From Bacteroides sp. 519 (lineage in GTDB: Bacteria; Bacteroidota; Bacteroidia; Bacteroidales; Bacteroidaceae): a stretch of 64,000 nt of DNA. The notes beneath the pieces were generated by a model, which did no database searches, was not told the origin of the DNA, and saw only the letters and a program-made list of their open reading frames with translations. Made by a program: the position numbers and the translations under genes. Below are positions 52,933 through 61,675 of the stretch, piece after piece. Positions within the stretch are counted from its first letter, which is position 1. Each line of letters starts with the position of its first letter. Location of the stretch: the NCBI RefSeq assembly GCF_010500955.1, contig NZ_QVMJ01000021.1:118895-182894 (forward strand), read 5' to 3'.

Positions 52933-53784
52933 TTATAATATCATTTTCTCAATAGGCAACACCAAAATACCTTCTGCTCCTAAAGCTTTAAGTTTGCCAA
53001 TGATTTCCCAAAATCGTTTTTGATCGAGAACGGTATGAACCGAACACCAGCCTTCTTGTGCCAGCGGCATAATGGTAGGACTCTTCATACCAGGTAATAC
53101 TTGGATGATTTCATCTACCCGGTCAGAGGGGGCATTCATCAATACATATTTCTTATCTTGCGCTGTTTCTACTGCATTTAAACGGAAGAGGAGTTCATTG
53201 AGAATTTCTTTTTTCTCCTCACTCAATTCATTGTGAGCAATTAACACAGCTTCCGATTTCATAACCAGTTCTACTTCTTTTAACCGGTTGCTTACCAATG
53301 TGGAGCCAGAACTTACAATATCGAAAATGGCATCGGACAGGCCTATACCCGGGGCAACCTCTACCGATCCGGTGATAACATGAATTTCAGCTTTTACTTC
53401 GTTTTTCTTAAGGTAGTTCTCAAGAATAACAGGGTAGGAGGTTGCTATTTTCTTTCCGTTGAACCATGATACACCCGGATAGTCAATGTCTTTTGGAATA
53501 GCTAAAGCCAATCGGCATTTGCTGAATCCCAGCCTCTTGATAATTTGAGCATCTTCATCCTTTTCCACAAACTCATTTTCGCCTACAATACCCAGATCGG
53601 CTATTCCTGTAGCTACTGATTGTGGAATATCATCGTCGCGAAGAAACAAAACTTCGAGTGGAAAGTTTGATGACTGTACTAATAAGGTCCGTTTTGACGG
53701 ACTTAATTTAATGTCTGACTCACTTAATAATGTCATTGTCTCTTCAAAAAGACGGCCTTTGGCTTGTACTGCAATTCTTAACAT
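52933..53784 (-). CDS. hisG: ATP phosphoribosyltransferase (long form)
   Basis: This catalyses the first, feedback-inhibited step of histidine synthesis. The catalytic part starts LRIAVQAKGRLFEETMTLL and has ADLGIVGENEF and the PRPP-site segment SDAIFDIVSSGSTLVSN (about 155-175). The C-terminal 90 residues (KYVLMNAPSDRVDEIIQVLPGMKSPTIMPL) form the regulatory HisG_C domain, so it is the hexameric long form. Length 283 aa. A His leader and attenuator precede it. Confidence 0.95.
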   Translation of the reverse strand: MLRIAVQAKGRLFEETMTLLSESDIKLSPSKRTLLVQSSNFPLEVLFLRDDDIPQSVATGIADLGIVGENEFVEKDEDAQIIKRLGFSKCRLALAIPKDIDYPGVSWFNGKKIATSYPVILENYLKKNEVKAEIHVITGSVEVAPGIGLSDAIFDIVSSGSTLVSNRLKEVELVMKSEAVLIAHNELSEEKKEILNELLFRLNAVETAQDKKYVLMNAPSDRVDEIIQVLPGMKSPTIMPLAQEGWCSVHTVLDQKRFWEIIGKLKALGAEGILVLPIEKMIL

Positions 53785-53823
53785 AATTATATTTACTATT
53801 TTACGATTTCTTGGTTATACAAT

Positions 53824-53853
53824 AAAAAAAGGCTTACCTATGGGGTAAGCCTT
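53824..53853 (-). terminator. his operon attenuator (leader terminator)
   Basis: On the minus strand AAGGCTTACC and GGTAAGCCTT form a perfect 10-bp stem with a 5-base loop, followed by seven T residues, 40 bases past the leader-peptide stop and before hisG. The position is that of a transcription attenuator. Confidence 0.85.
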
Positions 53854-53893
53854 ACTATATTATTTCCACACAATATCATATATGCCCACCGCG

Positions 53894-53938
53894 TTAATCG
53901 TTAGGTAAATGATGATGATGTGTAGTTGCAATTCTCAT
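53894..53938 (-). CDS. hisL: his operon leader peptide
   Basis: A 14-codon frame starting ATG 53938 encodes MRIATTHHHHLPND, with four consecutive CAT codons, and stops at TAA 53894. It lies between a consensus promoter and the attenuator hairpin ahead of hisG. By analogy with known His leaders, stalling at the His codons when charged tRNA-His is scarce would favour an antiterminator and raise expression. I could not assign the antiterminator pairing. Confidence 0.88.
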   Translation of the reverse strand: MRIATTHHHHLPND

Positions 53939-53959
53939 ATATTTTATTGTTTATTGCGA

Positions 53960-53991
53960 CAAAAATAAAGTATTTTTATGAATATACCAAA
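53960..53991 (-). promoter_or_regulatory. his operon promoter
   Basis: A minus-strand -33 TTTG (53988-53991), a 20-bp spacer and a -7 TATTTTTG (53960-53967) place the start about 15 bases before the leader-peptide ATG. The match to the Bacteroidetes consensus is complete. Confidence 0.75.
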
Positions 53992-54007
53992 CTTTTATCA
54001 CAAAAAA

Positions 54008-54478
54008 TCAATCTTCGAGATCACAAGATGTGAAATTCATTTCATTTCTGGACTTTTCTTGTGAAAATGTAAAGTAGGTACAAATAGCTTTGGTACAAAG
54101 TTCTTTCTGTGCATTATACAAGGAAGCTTCAACAATAACTATGTTTCTCTTTATTTCTTTAATGCTGGCCCGTAGCTCAATCTGTTCATCGCGTGTATCA
54201 ACAGATTTCATATAGCGGGTTTCCATTTTAGATGTTACTCCGGTAGTTTGTAGTTTACGCAGAATAATCCAGGCACAAATCTCATCTAACAAAACGGCTT
54301 GTATGCCACCATGTAGTGTGTTTATCCAGCCTTGATATTCAGGACGGGGCTTCCATTGGCTTATAACTTCGTCGCCATCTTCGTAAAACTCCATTTTTAA
54401 ACCAGCTTCGTTATTGGGTGCACAACCAAAGCAGTTGTAACCTTCCAAATCTTTCCAAGGATTAATTATCTTTTTCAT
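54008..54478 (-). CDS. PaaI-family hotdog thioesterase
   Basis: This cytosolic hotdog-fold acyl-CoA thioesterase has NCFGCAPNNEAGLKMEFYEDG near the start and WINTLHGGIQAVLLDEICAW (about 50-70), with the HGG..LDE pattern of the PaaI group. Length 156 aa. The substrate is unknown. Heptad repeat A3 lies directly upstream, between it and dsbD. Confidence 0.85.
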   Translation of the reverse strand: MKKIINPWKDLEGYNCFGCAPNNEAGLKMEFYEDGDEVISQWKPRPEYQGWINTLHGGIQAVLLDEICAWIILRKLQTTGVTSKMETRYMKSVDTRDEQIELRASIKEIKRNIVIVEASLYNAQKELCTKAICTYFTFSQEKSRNEMNFTSCDLED

Positions 54479-54480
54479 CG

Positions 54481-54622
54481 TTTTGAGTTATGAGTAATGA
54501 GTTTTGAGTGATGAGTTGTGAGTGATGAGTTTTGAGTAATGAGTGATGAGTAGTGTTGAATGGTGAGTTTTGAGTAACTCACTACTCACTACTCATAACT
54601 CACAACTCACTACTCATAACTC
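54481..54622. repeat. Heptad GAGTNNN foldback element, copy A3
   Basis: Left-arm units GAGTTAT, GAGTAAT, GAGTTTT and GAGTGAT and right-arm units ACTC.. are complementary. The TTGCCATGCGGC core of A1 and A2 is replaced by a short GTTGAATGG spacer. The right arm supplies the last codons (Ser-Tyr-Glu) and the TAG stop of dsbD. Confidence 0.8.
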
Positions 54623-56619
54623 TTCAGTCCTGTTTCAAGGAACTCTACATATTTATCAATATCCTCATCATAAGCATACGACTTATTTAAGGGTTTACCT
54701 TCGTTATCAATCAGTACATAAAATGGTTGTGCGTTTGCACCGAATTTAACACGTTGCAGATAACTCCATTTATCTCCTTCGGTACGGAGTGTACGTTCCC
54801 GGCCGTTTTCGTTGATCTTTATTTGTTCGGGAAGCTTGGTTTTGTTGTCTACAAACAAGGTAATAAGTACATATTCATTATTAATAAGGTTGCTTACCTT
54901 AGGATCGGTCCAAACGGCAAGTTCCATTTTACGACAGTTTACACAACCATAGCCGGTGAAATCCAACATTACAGGTTTGTTGTGTTTACGTGCGTATTCC
55001 ATACCAGCATCGTAATCGTCGAACTTGGCATGTACTTCGCTGGTATATAAATTGAAATCCTGAGTGTTCATTGGTGGCGCAAAAGCACTAACTGCTTTTA
55101 AAGGTGCTCCCCAAAGACCAGGAATCATATATACAGCAAAGGCCAGTGAAATTAGTGCAAGGAAGAAACGGGGTACAGACACTTTATTACCTTCGTCATC
55201 GTGTGGGAATTTGATTTTTCCTAATAGATAGAAACCTAATAAACCAAAGATTACAATCCATAGAGCAAGGAATGTTTCACGATCGAGTATGCCCCATCCA
55301 TAAGCCAGATCGGCAACAGAGAGGAATTTTAATGCAAAAGCAAGTTCCAGGAATCCCAAAGTAACTTTGATAACATTCATCCAACCTCCTGATTTAGGCA
55401 TCGACTTAAGCATGGAGGGGAAAAGTGCAAATAAGGTAAACGGTAAAGCCAATGCCAATGCAAAGCCAAACATACAGATGGCAGGGGCAACAACATTACC
55501 CGTTGTGGAGACTTCTACCAGCACGAAACCTATGATGGGGCCGGTACACGAGAACGAAACAAGAGCCAATGTAAAGGCCATCAGGAAGATACTGATTAAA
55601 CCGCTTGTCTTCTCAGCTTTGCTGTCTACCGAGTTACTCCATTTAGAAGGAAGTGTTATTTCGAAAGCACCAAAGAAAGAAGCTGCAAAAATAACCAGCA
55701 TCAGGAAGAAAATGATATTGAATATGGCATTTGTAGATAAAGCATTCAATGCATTTGCTCCAAATAGCAGTGTGATGGCAATACCAAGGGTAACATATAT
55801 AACAATGATAGATATACCATAAGTAACAGCATCGGTAATACCTTTTTTCTTGTCCTTTGTACGTTTCAGGAAGAAACTAACAGTCATGGGGATAATTGGC
55901 CATACACAAGGAGTAAACAAAGCCAGCAACCCACCAACAAAACCGGCAAAGAAGATGTATAACCACGACATGTCTTTCTGTGAGGTTGTTTCACCAAAAC
56001 TCTGAAGCTCAGTAATAACCGGAGCCCACCAATCTGATGAATCAGCAGCCGGATTGGAGACTGTCTTATCTTCTGTTTTTGATTCTAACGAAGCAATATC
56101 CAACGGCTCGGTTGCAATTATTTGTTTAGAACCCTCAGTCTGTGTTACAACTCGCTCAACATCCGAAGATGCTGTACCATTGGCTTTAAAAGGTACTTCC
56201 ATAGGTGGCAAACAGGTTTCGTCATTGCATGCACCATATTCCAAATAGCCTTCAATGCTGTAGTTCTCTTCAGTGAGTTTCAGTTTCTGAACAAATTGTC
56301 CTGTAGTTTCAAAGTAACGAACATTCATCTGGAATATATCGTCGAACTTCTCTATTTCTTTACCTCGTGGTTTAAGTTTACCACTCAATTCAATACCTTT
56401 ACTTTTTTCTACATTGAAAGTAGCCGAGATAGGTCCATCTTCCAAATCGGTTGAGTAAACATGCCATCCGGCTTCAATAGTAGCAGTGAAAACTATTTCA
56501 ACTTCATTGTTTGTTAGTTTCTTGAATTCACTTTTAACCTTAACCGGTTCTAATATCTGTGCATTCAATCCCGCCAGAAAAAAGAATAATATACTGGTAA
56601 GGAATAATGTTTTCTTCAT
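54610..56619 (-). CDS. dsbD: Thiol:disulfide interchange protein DsbD
   Basis: This carries reducing power from cytosolic thioredoxin to periplasmic partners. The N-terminal periplasmic domain has the GACNDETCLPP pair. The membrane core of about eight helices has ALFTPCVWPIIPM and SFSCTGPIIG (redox cysteines), and the C-terminal thioredoxin-like domain has FTGYGCVNCRKM (CVNC). Length 669 aa. It follows the Dabb gene by 13 bases. Its final residues derive from repeat A3. Confidence 0.94.
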   Translation of the reverse strand: MKKTLFLTSILFFFLAGLNAQILEPVKVKSEFKKLTNNEVEIVFTATIEAGWHVYSTDLEDGPISATFNVEKSKGIELSGKLKPRGKEIEKFDDIFQMNVRYFETTGQFVQKLKLTEENYSIEGYLEYGACNDETCLPPMEVPFKANGTASSDVERVVTQTEGSKQIIATEPLDIASLESKTEDKTVSNPAADSSDWWAPVITELQSFGETTSQKDMSWLYIFFAGFVGGLLALFTPCVWPIIPMTVSFFLKRTKDKKKGITDAVTYGISIIVIYVTLGIAITLLFGANALNALSTNAIFNIIFFLMLVIFAASFFGAFEITLPSKWSNSVDSKAEKTSGLISIFLMAFTLALVSFSCTGPIIGFVLVEVSTTGNVVAPAICMFGFALALALPFTLFALFPSMLKSMPKSGGWMNVIKVTLGFLELAFALKFLSVADLAYGWGILDRETFLALWIVIFGLLGFYLLGKIKFPHDDEGNKVSVPRFFLALISLAFAVYMIPGLWGAPLKAVSAFAPPMNTQDFNLYTSEVHAKFDDYDAGMEYARKHNKPVMLDFTGYGCVNCRKMELAVWTDPKVSNLINNEYVLITLFVDNKTKLPEQIKINENGRERTLRTEGDKWSYLQRVKFGANAQPFYVLIDNEGKPLNKSYAYDEDIDKYVEFLETGLKSYE

Positions 56620-56632
56620 AATGAGTTTTTTG

Positions 56633-56932
56633 TTAAATGGTATAATCTACACAGGCACGGTTATCTTTGGCATCGGCAATAATTTTACCGGCTTCAACAT
56701 GTGCAGGGTGGGTAGCGTAAACTTTCACATCATCCAGCGAGTCGAATTCACTGTATAACGCAATATGCCAGGTTTCTCCGGGATTTATGTTTATGCCTAC
56801 CTCTATTTTACGGATAACATCTATAACCGGAGGCAGGGCCTCAATAGCTTGTTTAAAATTGTTTGCTATTTCCTGTTTAACATCAGCAGGAATTTCATCT
56901 TTCAGCTTAAATAATACAATGTGCTTTACCAT
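56633..56932 (-). CDS. Dabb-domain (stress-responsive alpha/beta barrel) protein
   Basis: This 99-residue ferredoxin-like protein starts MVKHIVLFKLKDEIPADVKQE and has the VGININPGETWHIALYSEFDS segment and the YATHPAHVEAG motif typical of the Dabb family, which forms dimers and may bind small hydrophobic ligands. It lies directly upstream of dsbD in the same orientation. The specific role is unknown. Confidence 0.85.
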   Translation of the reverse strand: MVKHIVLFKLKDEIPADVKQEIANNFKQAIEALPPVIDVIRKIEVGININPGETWHIALYSEFDSLDDVKVYATHPAHVEAGKIIADAKDNRACVDYTI

Positions 56933-57085
56933 ACGTTGCTATTTCGATATTTGTTTTTATATTTGCACAGTTGAGCTTTAAAAGTCTCAACAGATTGACA
57001 ATATGTTACTTAATCCAAGCACAAAAATAAGTTTTTTGTTTCAAACTATAAACTTAAAGGCTCAAAAACCATAAACTTATAGGGA

Positions 57086-57691
57086 ATGTTAATAATAGGA
57101 ATTGCAGGTGGTACCGGATCGGGTAAAACCACAGTGGTACGTAAAATAGTTGAGAGTCTGGGAGCCGGTGAGGTAGTTCTCTTACCACAAGACTCTTATT
57201 ATAAGGATAGTAGCCATGTACCACCCGAGGAGAGGCAGAATATTAATTTTGATCATCCTGATGCTTTTGAATGGGAATTGCTTTCCAGTCATGTACGAAA
57301 CCTGCGCGAAGGAAAGAGTATTGAACAGCCTACCTATTCTTATTTAACTTGTACCCGGCAAGCAGAAACAATTCATGTAGAACCACGCGATGTTATAATA
57401 ATAGAAGGCATCCTGGCATTGTGCGATGATGAGTTGCGCAGTTTAATGGATTTGAAAGTGTTTGTTGATGCCGATCCCGACGAACGTCTTATCCGTGTTA
57501 TTCAAAGAGATGTGATTGAACGGGGCAGAACAGCCGAAGCTGTAATGGATAGGTATACCCGTGTATTGAAACCCATGCATCTGCAATTTATTGAACCATG
57601 TAAACGTTATGCCGACTTAATTATTCCCGAAGGAGGAAATAACAAAATAGCCATCGATATACTAACGATGTATATAAAGAAACATCTTTGA
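57086..57691 (+). CDS. udk: Uridine kinase
   Basis: It phosphorylates uridine and cytidine in nucleotide salvage. Walker A GGTGSGKTT (8-16), QDSYYKDSSHVPPEERQNINFDHPDAFEW and the GILAL block fit Udk, as does the RDVIERGRTAEAV lid. Length 201 aa. It is 6 bases ahead of the MltF gene, so probably co-transcribed. A TATATTTG box (56958) and a GTTGAG..CTCAAC hairpin lie in its leader. Confidence 0.94.
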   Translation: MLIIGIAGGTGSGKTTVVRKIVESLGAGEVVLLPQDSYYKDSSHVPPEERQNINFDHPDAFEWELLSSHVRNLREGKSIEQPTYSYLTCTRQAETIHVEPRDVIIIEGILALCDDELRSLMDLKVFVDADPDERLIRVIQRDVIERGRTAEAVMDRYTRVLKPMHLQFIEPCKRYADLIIPEGGNNKIAIDILTMYIKKHL

Positions 57692-57697
57692 TTCTAA

Positions 57698-59077
57698 ATG
57701 AAAAAAACTGTATACATATTATTTATACTATTAACTCTTTGGGCTTGTAAACGGCAACAGGTTCAGCAACAGCAAGACATGTCGGCCTATGATTTACCAC
57801 AAATCCTTGCCAAAGGCGAACTTGTGATTCTTACCCTGAACAGTTCAACTTCTTACTTTAATTACCGGGGACAGGATATGGGGTTTCAATACGAACTGGC
57901 CGAACAATTTGCTCAGGAATTAAAATTGAAACTGGAAGTTAAAGTAGGAAAAAGCATTTCCGAACTACTTGAAATGCTGGAAGCCGGTGAGGGTGATATT
58001 ATTGCATACAATGTACCAATTGTAAAAGAATTAAGAGATAGTGTTCTTTTTTGCGGTGAAGAGGTAGTTACCCATCAGGTAATTGTTCAACGCAACCGGA
58101 AAGACGAACTGCTGACGGATGTAACACAATTGGTTGGGAAAGAAGTTCATGTACAATCGGGCAAGTATTATGATCGGCTTGTGAATCTTAACAATGAATT
58201 AGGAGGCGGTATTATTATAAATGAGGTAAACAGCGACAGTATTTCTATAGAAGAACTTATAACACAGGTTTCAAAGGGAGAAATCCTTTATACAGTATGT
58301 GATAATGATGTGGCTCTGCTGAACAAGACGTATTATCCCAATCTGAATATAAAGATGGCTATCAGTTACGATCAGCGTTCTTCATGGGTTGTTCGAAAAG
58401 ATTGTCCTTTACTGGCAAGTACCGTGAATATGTGGCATGCCGAAAATCATACATCACCGGCGTATGAGGCAAGTGCTAAAAAATATTTTGAGATTAGTAA
58501 AGCAGTACCTTATACAGCCATCCTCTCTTTACAGGATGGAAAAATATCTCATTTCGATGATCTTTTCAAGAAATATTCTCAGGAAATAAACTGGGATTGG
58601 AGATTATTGGCAGCTCTTGCCTATACAGAATCTAATTTTGATTCAACAGTAGTATCGTGGGCCGGAGCACGAGGGCTTATGCAACTTATGCCTGGTACAG
58701 CACGGGCAATGGGTGTACCCGAGGGGATGGAAAACAACCCGGAAGAAAGTGTGAAGGCGGCTGTAAAATATTTAGGTATTACTACCCGTAATTTGTATTC
58801 CGTATCGGATGCTGATGAAAGAATAAACTTTGTGTTAGGTGCTTACAATGCCGGATTAGGACATATTTATGATGCTATGGCGTTAGCCGAAAAATATGGA
58901 AGCGACAGGAATATCTGGTATAACAATGTAGAGAAGTATATTTTGCTAAAGAGCAATGAAGAGTATTATAATGACCCTGTTTGCAAACATGGATATTTTC
59001 GCGGAATAGAGACTTATAACTTTGTAAGGGATATTAATTCGCGGTTTGAGACTTATAAGGCGAAGATAAAAAAATAG
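57698..59077 (+). CDS. mltF: Membrane-bound lytic transglycosylase MltF-like lipoprotein
   Basis: The lipobox LWAC (Cys17) gives a lipid anchor. Residues about 40-265 form a family-3 solute-binding domain (ELVILTLNSSTSYF, GFQYELAEQFA, GDIIAYNVPIV) and 285-459 a lysozyme-like SLT domain. The catalytic Glu is Glu311 (LAYTESNF), followed by GARGLMQLMPGTARAMG and GAYNAGLGHI. It cleaves peptidoglycan glycan strands in the periplasm, probably gated by muropeptide binding. Length 459 aa. Confidence 0.92.
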   Translation: MKKTVYILFILLTLWACKRQQVQQQQDMSAYDLPQILAKGELVILTLNSSTSYFNYRGQDMGFQYELAEQFAQELKLKLEVKVGKSISELLEMLEAGEGDIIAYNVPIVKELRDSVLFCGEEVVTHQVIVQRNRKDELLTDVTQLVGKEVHVQSGKYYDRLVNLNNELGGGIIINEVNSDSISIEELITQVSKGEILYTVCDNDVALLNKTYYPNLNIKMAISYDQRSSWVVRKDCPLLASTVNMWHAENHTSPAYEASAKKYFEISKAVPYTAILSLQDGKISHFDDLFKKYSQEINWDWRLLAALAYTESNFDSTVVSWAGARGLMQLMPGTARAMGVPEGMENNPEESVKAAVKYLGITTRNLYSVSDADERINFVLGAYNAGLGHIYDAMALAEKYGSDRNIWYNNVEKYILLKSNEEYYNDPVCKHGYFRGIETYNFVRDINSRFETYKAKIKK

Positions 59078-59105
59078 TCTGGACCTTTCCTCATAAAGTC
59101 CAGAC
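59077..59105. terminator. Candidate terminator between converging mltF and oxyR
   Basis: GTCTGGAC and GTCCAGAC form an 8-bp stem with a 13-base loop that starts at the mltF stop. There is no clear T-run, so function is uncertain. Confidence 0.45.
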
Positions 59106-59117
59106 ACCTATTAGTTC

Positions 59118-60044
59118 CTATACCAATGCTTGCCCTGCCCTAAGCAAAAGCATTTCCTTTGGTACAGATGTTTGTATTGCATTTTTTAGAATGTCCAGCA
59201 AACTATTACGTACATAGTTTCTATGATATATAATTCTGATTTCGCGTGTAGGCTTTGGTATAGCGAACGGACGAACAAATGCTTGTTGATCAACATTTAA
59301 TTGTTTAGTAGCAAGTTCAGGAATAAATGTAATGCCATGACCGCTTTCTACCATTCGCATAAATGTTTCCAGACTTCCCAGGTTGTATCTTATTTGATTC
59401 AGCTTAACCGATTCCTGCTGACAGTAGCGCACTAACTGGTCGCGAAAACAGTGTCCTTTATCCAATAGCCATAAGTGATTGGTATTAACTTCGGAAGTTT
59501 TAATTAGTTCGTTTTTAAATACAAGTTCTTTTTTAGATACATATCCAAAAAACTCTTCGTAAAACAGGAACTCTTCTTTAAGGTTCAAATCTTCGGGATG
59601 AGTAGCTGTAATGGCAGCATCAATCTCATCGGATAAAAGGCCTCTTTCAATTTCGTGGGTTTGTTTCTCCATAACCCGGATATCAATCTCAGGATGACTG
59701 TTTACCAGTTGAGGAAAAAAACGGGGAAGAAGATAAGGAGCAATTGTTGGTAATACAGCCAATCGAAGAACACCGGATAGGGTATTTTTTTCTTCGTACA
59801 CAATTTCTTTTACTTGCGATACCTGTAATTGAATTTGTTTAGCCTGTTTCAGTATTTTTATTCCTATAGCTGTAGGGGTAACAGGTTGAATGTGGCGGTC
59901 GAATAGTTTTACGCCAAGTTCATCTTCCAATTTTTGCACCATAGCACTTAATGTGGGTTGGGTAACTCCACAATGTTCCGCAGCTTTGGCAAAGTGACGA
60001 TATTTATCTACAGCCAAAATGTATTCCAATTGTTGTATTGTCAT
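59118..60044 (-). CDS. oxyR: Hydrogen-peroxide-sensing LysR regulator OxyR
   Basis: This transcriptional activator senses peroxide through a disulfide. The winged helix (residues 1-60, HFAKAAEHCGVTQPTLSAMVQKLE) binds DNA. The redox pair is in place: Cys199 (DKGHCFRDQ) and Cys208 (VRYCQQE), with numbering equal to E. coli OxyR. Length 308 aa. It is expected to control defence genes such as sodB in this window. A -7 box lies in the 3' end of the upstream TPR gene. Confidence 0.93.
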   Translation of the reverse strand: MTIQQLEYILAVDKYRHFAKAAEHCGVTQPTLSAMVQKLEDELGVKLFDRHIQPVTPTAIGIKILKQAKQIQLQVSQVKEIVYEEKNTLSGVLRLAVLPTIAPYLLPRFFPQLVNSHPEIDIRVMEKQTHEIERGLLSDEIDAAITATHPEDLNLKEEFLFYEEFFGYVSKKELVFKNELIKTSEVNTNHLWLLDKGHCFRDQLVRYCQQESVKLNQIRYNLGSLETFMRMVESGHGITFIPELATKQLNVDQQAFVRPFAIPKPTREIRIIYHRNYVRNSLLDILKNAIQTSVPKEMLLLRAGQALV

Positions 60045-60075
60045 TTTCTATATTGTATTTATGTGAATATAGTAT

Positions 60076-60636
60076 TTATCTATGCAAAGATAACAATTTT
60101 CTGGCTTCTTCTCGCATGTGTCGGGCAGTGGTAGCTTGGGTGTTTTTTTCTTTTTCCAATACTAGTTGGGCCATTTCCTTACATTTAGCCGGATTCTTAT
60201 AATTGGATTCGTTATAAAGCTTGGATAGAAAATAGTATGGAAGCATCCGGTTAGGTACCATATTAGTTGATTTGATATAGTAGCTTTCGGCTTCTGTATA
60301 ATTGCCTTTCAGATGGTGATTTCTTCCCATCACATCATAAATCATAGGGTTGGAACTTAGTTTGGCAGACTCTTCCAATACTTTATTCGATTCATCGTAT
60401 TTGCCCAATTTGTGCAAACAATATCCATACTCATACAAAAATGCAGGTTTATGTTTTAATTGGTCATACAGTTTTTCATATCCCTCATGGGCCGAACTGT
60501 ATGCAGCAACATGGAACAAACGTTGGTACTTTTTCCATTCTTTGCTAACATAATAATCATTCATTTTCCACCAATGAATACCAAATAAACCAATAACAAT
60601 GGCTATTCCTATCAGCCACAACCGTTGCTGTTTCAT
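60076..60636 (-). CDS. Membrane-anchored TPR protein
   Basis: One N-terminal membrane segment (LWLIGIAIVIGLFGIHWW) is followed by TPR-like units (AFLYEYGYCLHKLGKYDESNKVLEESAKL and MGRNHHLKGNYTEAESYYIKSTNMVP). It probably faces the periplasm as a scaffold. Length 186 aa. It lies upstream of oxyR on the same strand. Confidence 0.83.
   Translation of the reverse strand: MKQQRLWLIGIAIVIGLFGIHWWKMNDYYVSKEWKKYQRLFHVAAYSSAHEGYEKLYDQLKHKPAFLYEYGYCLHKLGKYDESNKVLEESAKLSSNPMIYDVMGRNHHLKGNYTEAESYYIKSTNMVPNRMLPYYFLSKLYNESNYKNPAKCKEMAQLVLEKEKNTQATTARHMREEARKLLSLHR
60085..60092 (-). promoter_or_regulatory. -7 box for oxyR inside the upstream gene
   Basis: TATCTTTG on the minus strand is 41 bases before the oxyR start and overlaps the last codons of the TPR gene. 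Confidence 0.5.
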
Positions 60637-60731
60637 AATAAAAGTTCTCTTATAAATTCATATTCAACAATGAATAACAAACTTACTGACTGAATTGTTG
60701 AGATACTTTTATTTTTTTAGAGATGAATGCT

Positions 60732-61442
60732 TTATTCACTCATTCGTTGCTGCTCGTTGATTAATTCTTTGTTCTCTTTGGCAGTTTTGATATACTCTTT
60801 AACCAAGGGGTTATTCTTCAATGCGTATGGTGCAGCATTTATAATATCTTCTATTTGAGGAGTTAAAATAGGGTATGGCATACTTGTGCCCAGTAGAATA
60901 AAAACATAAGGACCTAACACGTTTTCACCATTGCTTACAATGAAATCTTTTACAAGCGTAGTCATTTCTTTGCCTATAACTTCGCTTTTTTGAAGTATTT
61001 CTGCTTTTACTTCATCCAGACCTCTCCCTTCCAGGATAAGACGGGTTTCGGAACGTTCCAGTTCATACAAACGATTTTCTATTTCCTGTCTTTTATCCAG
61101 AAAGTTATATAGTAAATCATTCATGGATGTACCCCGAGCGGATAAGTCGTTGTAAGCCAGCGATATTTTTATTTTTCCATTTTCTAAAATCAATGGCATA
61201 ATACTTTGATTGTCCAGAAATAGCGTAGCCATTGCAACAGAATCTACCTGTCCTTTCATGGTAAAGAAACCATGAATAACTTCTGCCGAATCTACAGCCA
61301 GCCACTGGTTGTTCTGGTAGACTTTTAAAAATATGATTTTCCCATCCATGTTAGACATTGCTGTATTTCCTTCAATAGCGTATTTGGGTGTACATGAACA
61401 GAAGAAAATACTCAAAAGCAAAATGGATAATAATTGTTTCAT
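60732..61442 (-). CDS. DUF4369-domain lipoprotein without a thioredoxin domain
   Basis: The signal ends at a lipobox FFCSC (Cys17). Residues about 20-120 match DUF4369 (YAIEGNTAMSNMDGKIIFLKVYQ, DSAEVIHGFFTMKGQVD), a domain normally found ahead of a thioredoxin fold in Bacteroidetes thiol-disulfide enzymes. Here a helical region follows and no CxxC is present, so it is truncated or specialised. Length 236 aa. Confidence 0.82.
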   Translation of the reverse strand: MKQLLSILLLSIFFCSCTPKYAIEGNTAMSNMDGKIIFLKVYQNNQWLAVDSAEVIHGFFTMKGQVDSVAMATLFLDNQSIMPLILENGKIKISLAYNDLSARGTSMNDLLYNFLDKRQEIENRLYELERSETRLILEGRGLDEVKAEILQKSEVIGKEMTTLVKDFIVSNGENVLGPYVFILLGTSMPYPILTPQIEDIINAAPYALKNNPLVKEYIKTAKENKELINEQQRMSE

Positions 61443-61467
61443 CTAAAGGCCATTAATGTTTGTTTTA

Positions 61468-61475
61468 CAAAAATA
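61468..61475 (-). promoter_or_regulatory. -7 box for the DUF4369 lipoprotein
   Basis: TATTTTTG on the minus strand lies 25 bases before the start. Confidence 0.5.
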
Positions 61476-61589
61476 CAATCAATTAGTTATCATCCGAAAA
61501 AAATTATCAATATTTAAAACTTCACAGTCGGTTTTATGTTTCATTGGATGTTTAAATTACCAAACAGTAATTAATTCAATTAGATTTTT

Positions 61590-61625
61590 TATTTTTGCAG
61601 CTAAATGACATTACAATATGTCATT
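61590..61625 (+). promoter_or_regulatory. -7 box and leader hairpin of the S46 peptidase gene
   Basis: TATTTTTG (61590-61597) is followed at 61604-61625 by AATGACAT and ATGTCATT, an 8-bp inverted pair at the expected transcript start. The start codon is 50 bases further on. Confidence 0.5.
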
Positions 61626-61675
61626 AAAATATGCTTAAATCATATATCACATTATAAAAACTTTAAGAAAAGAGT

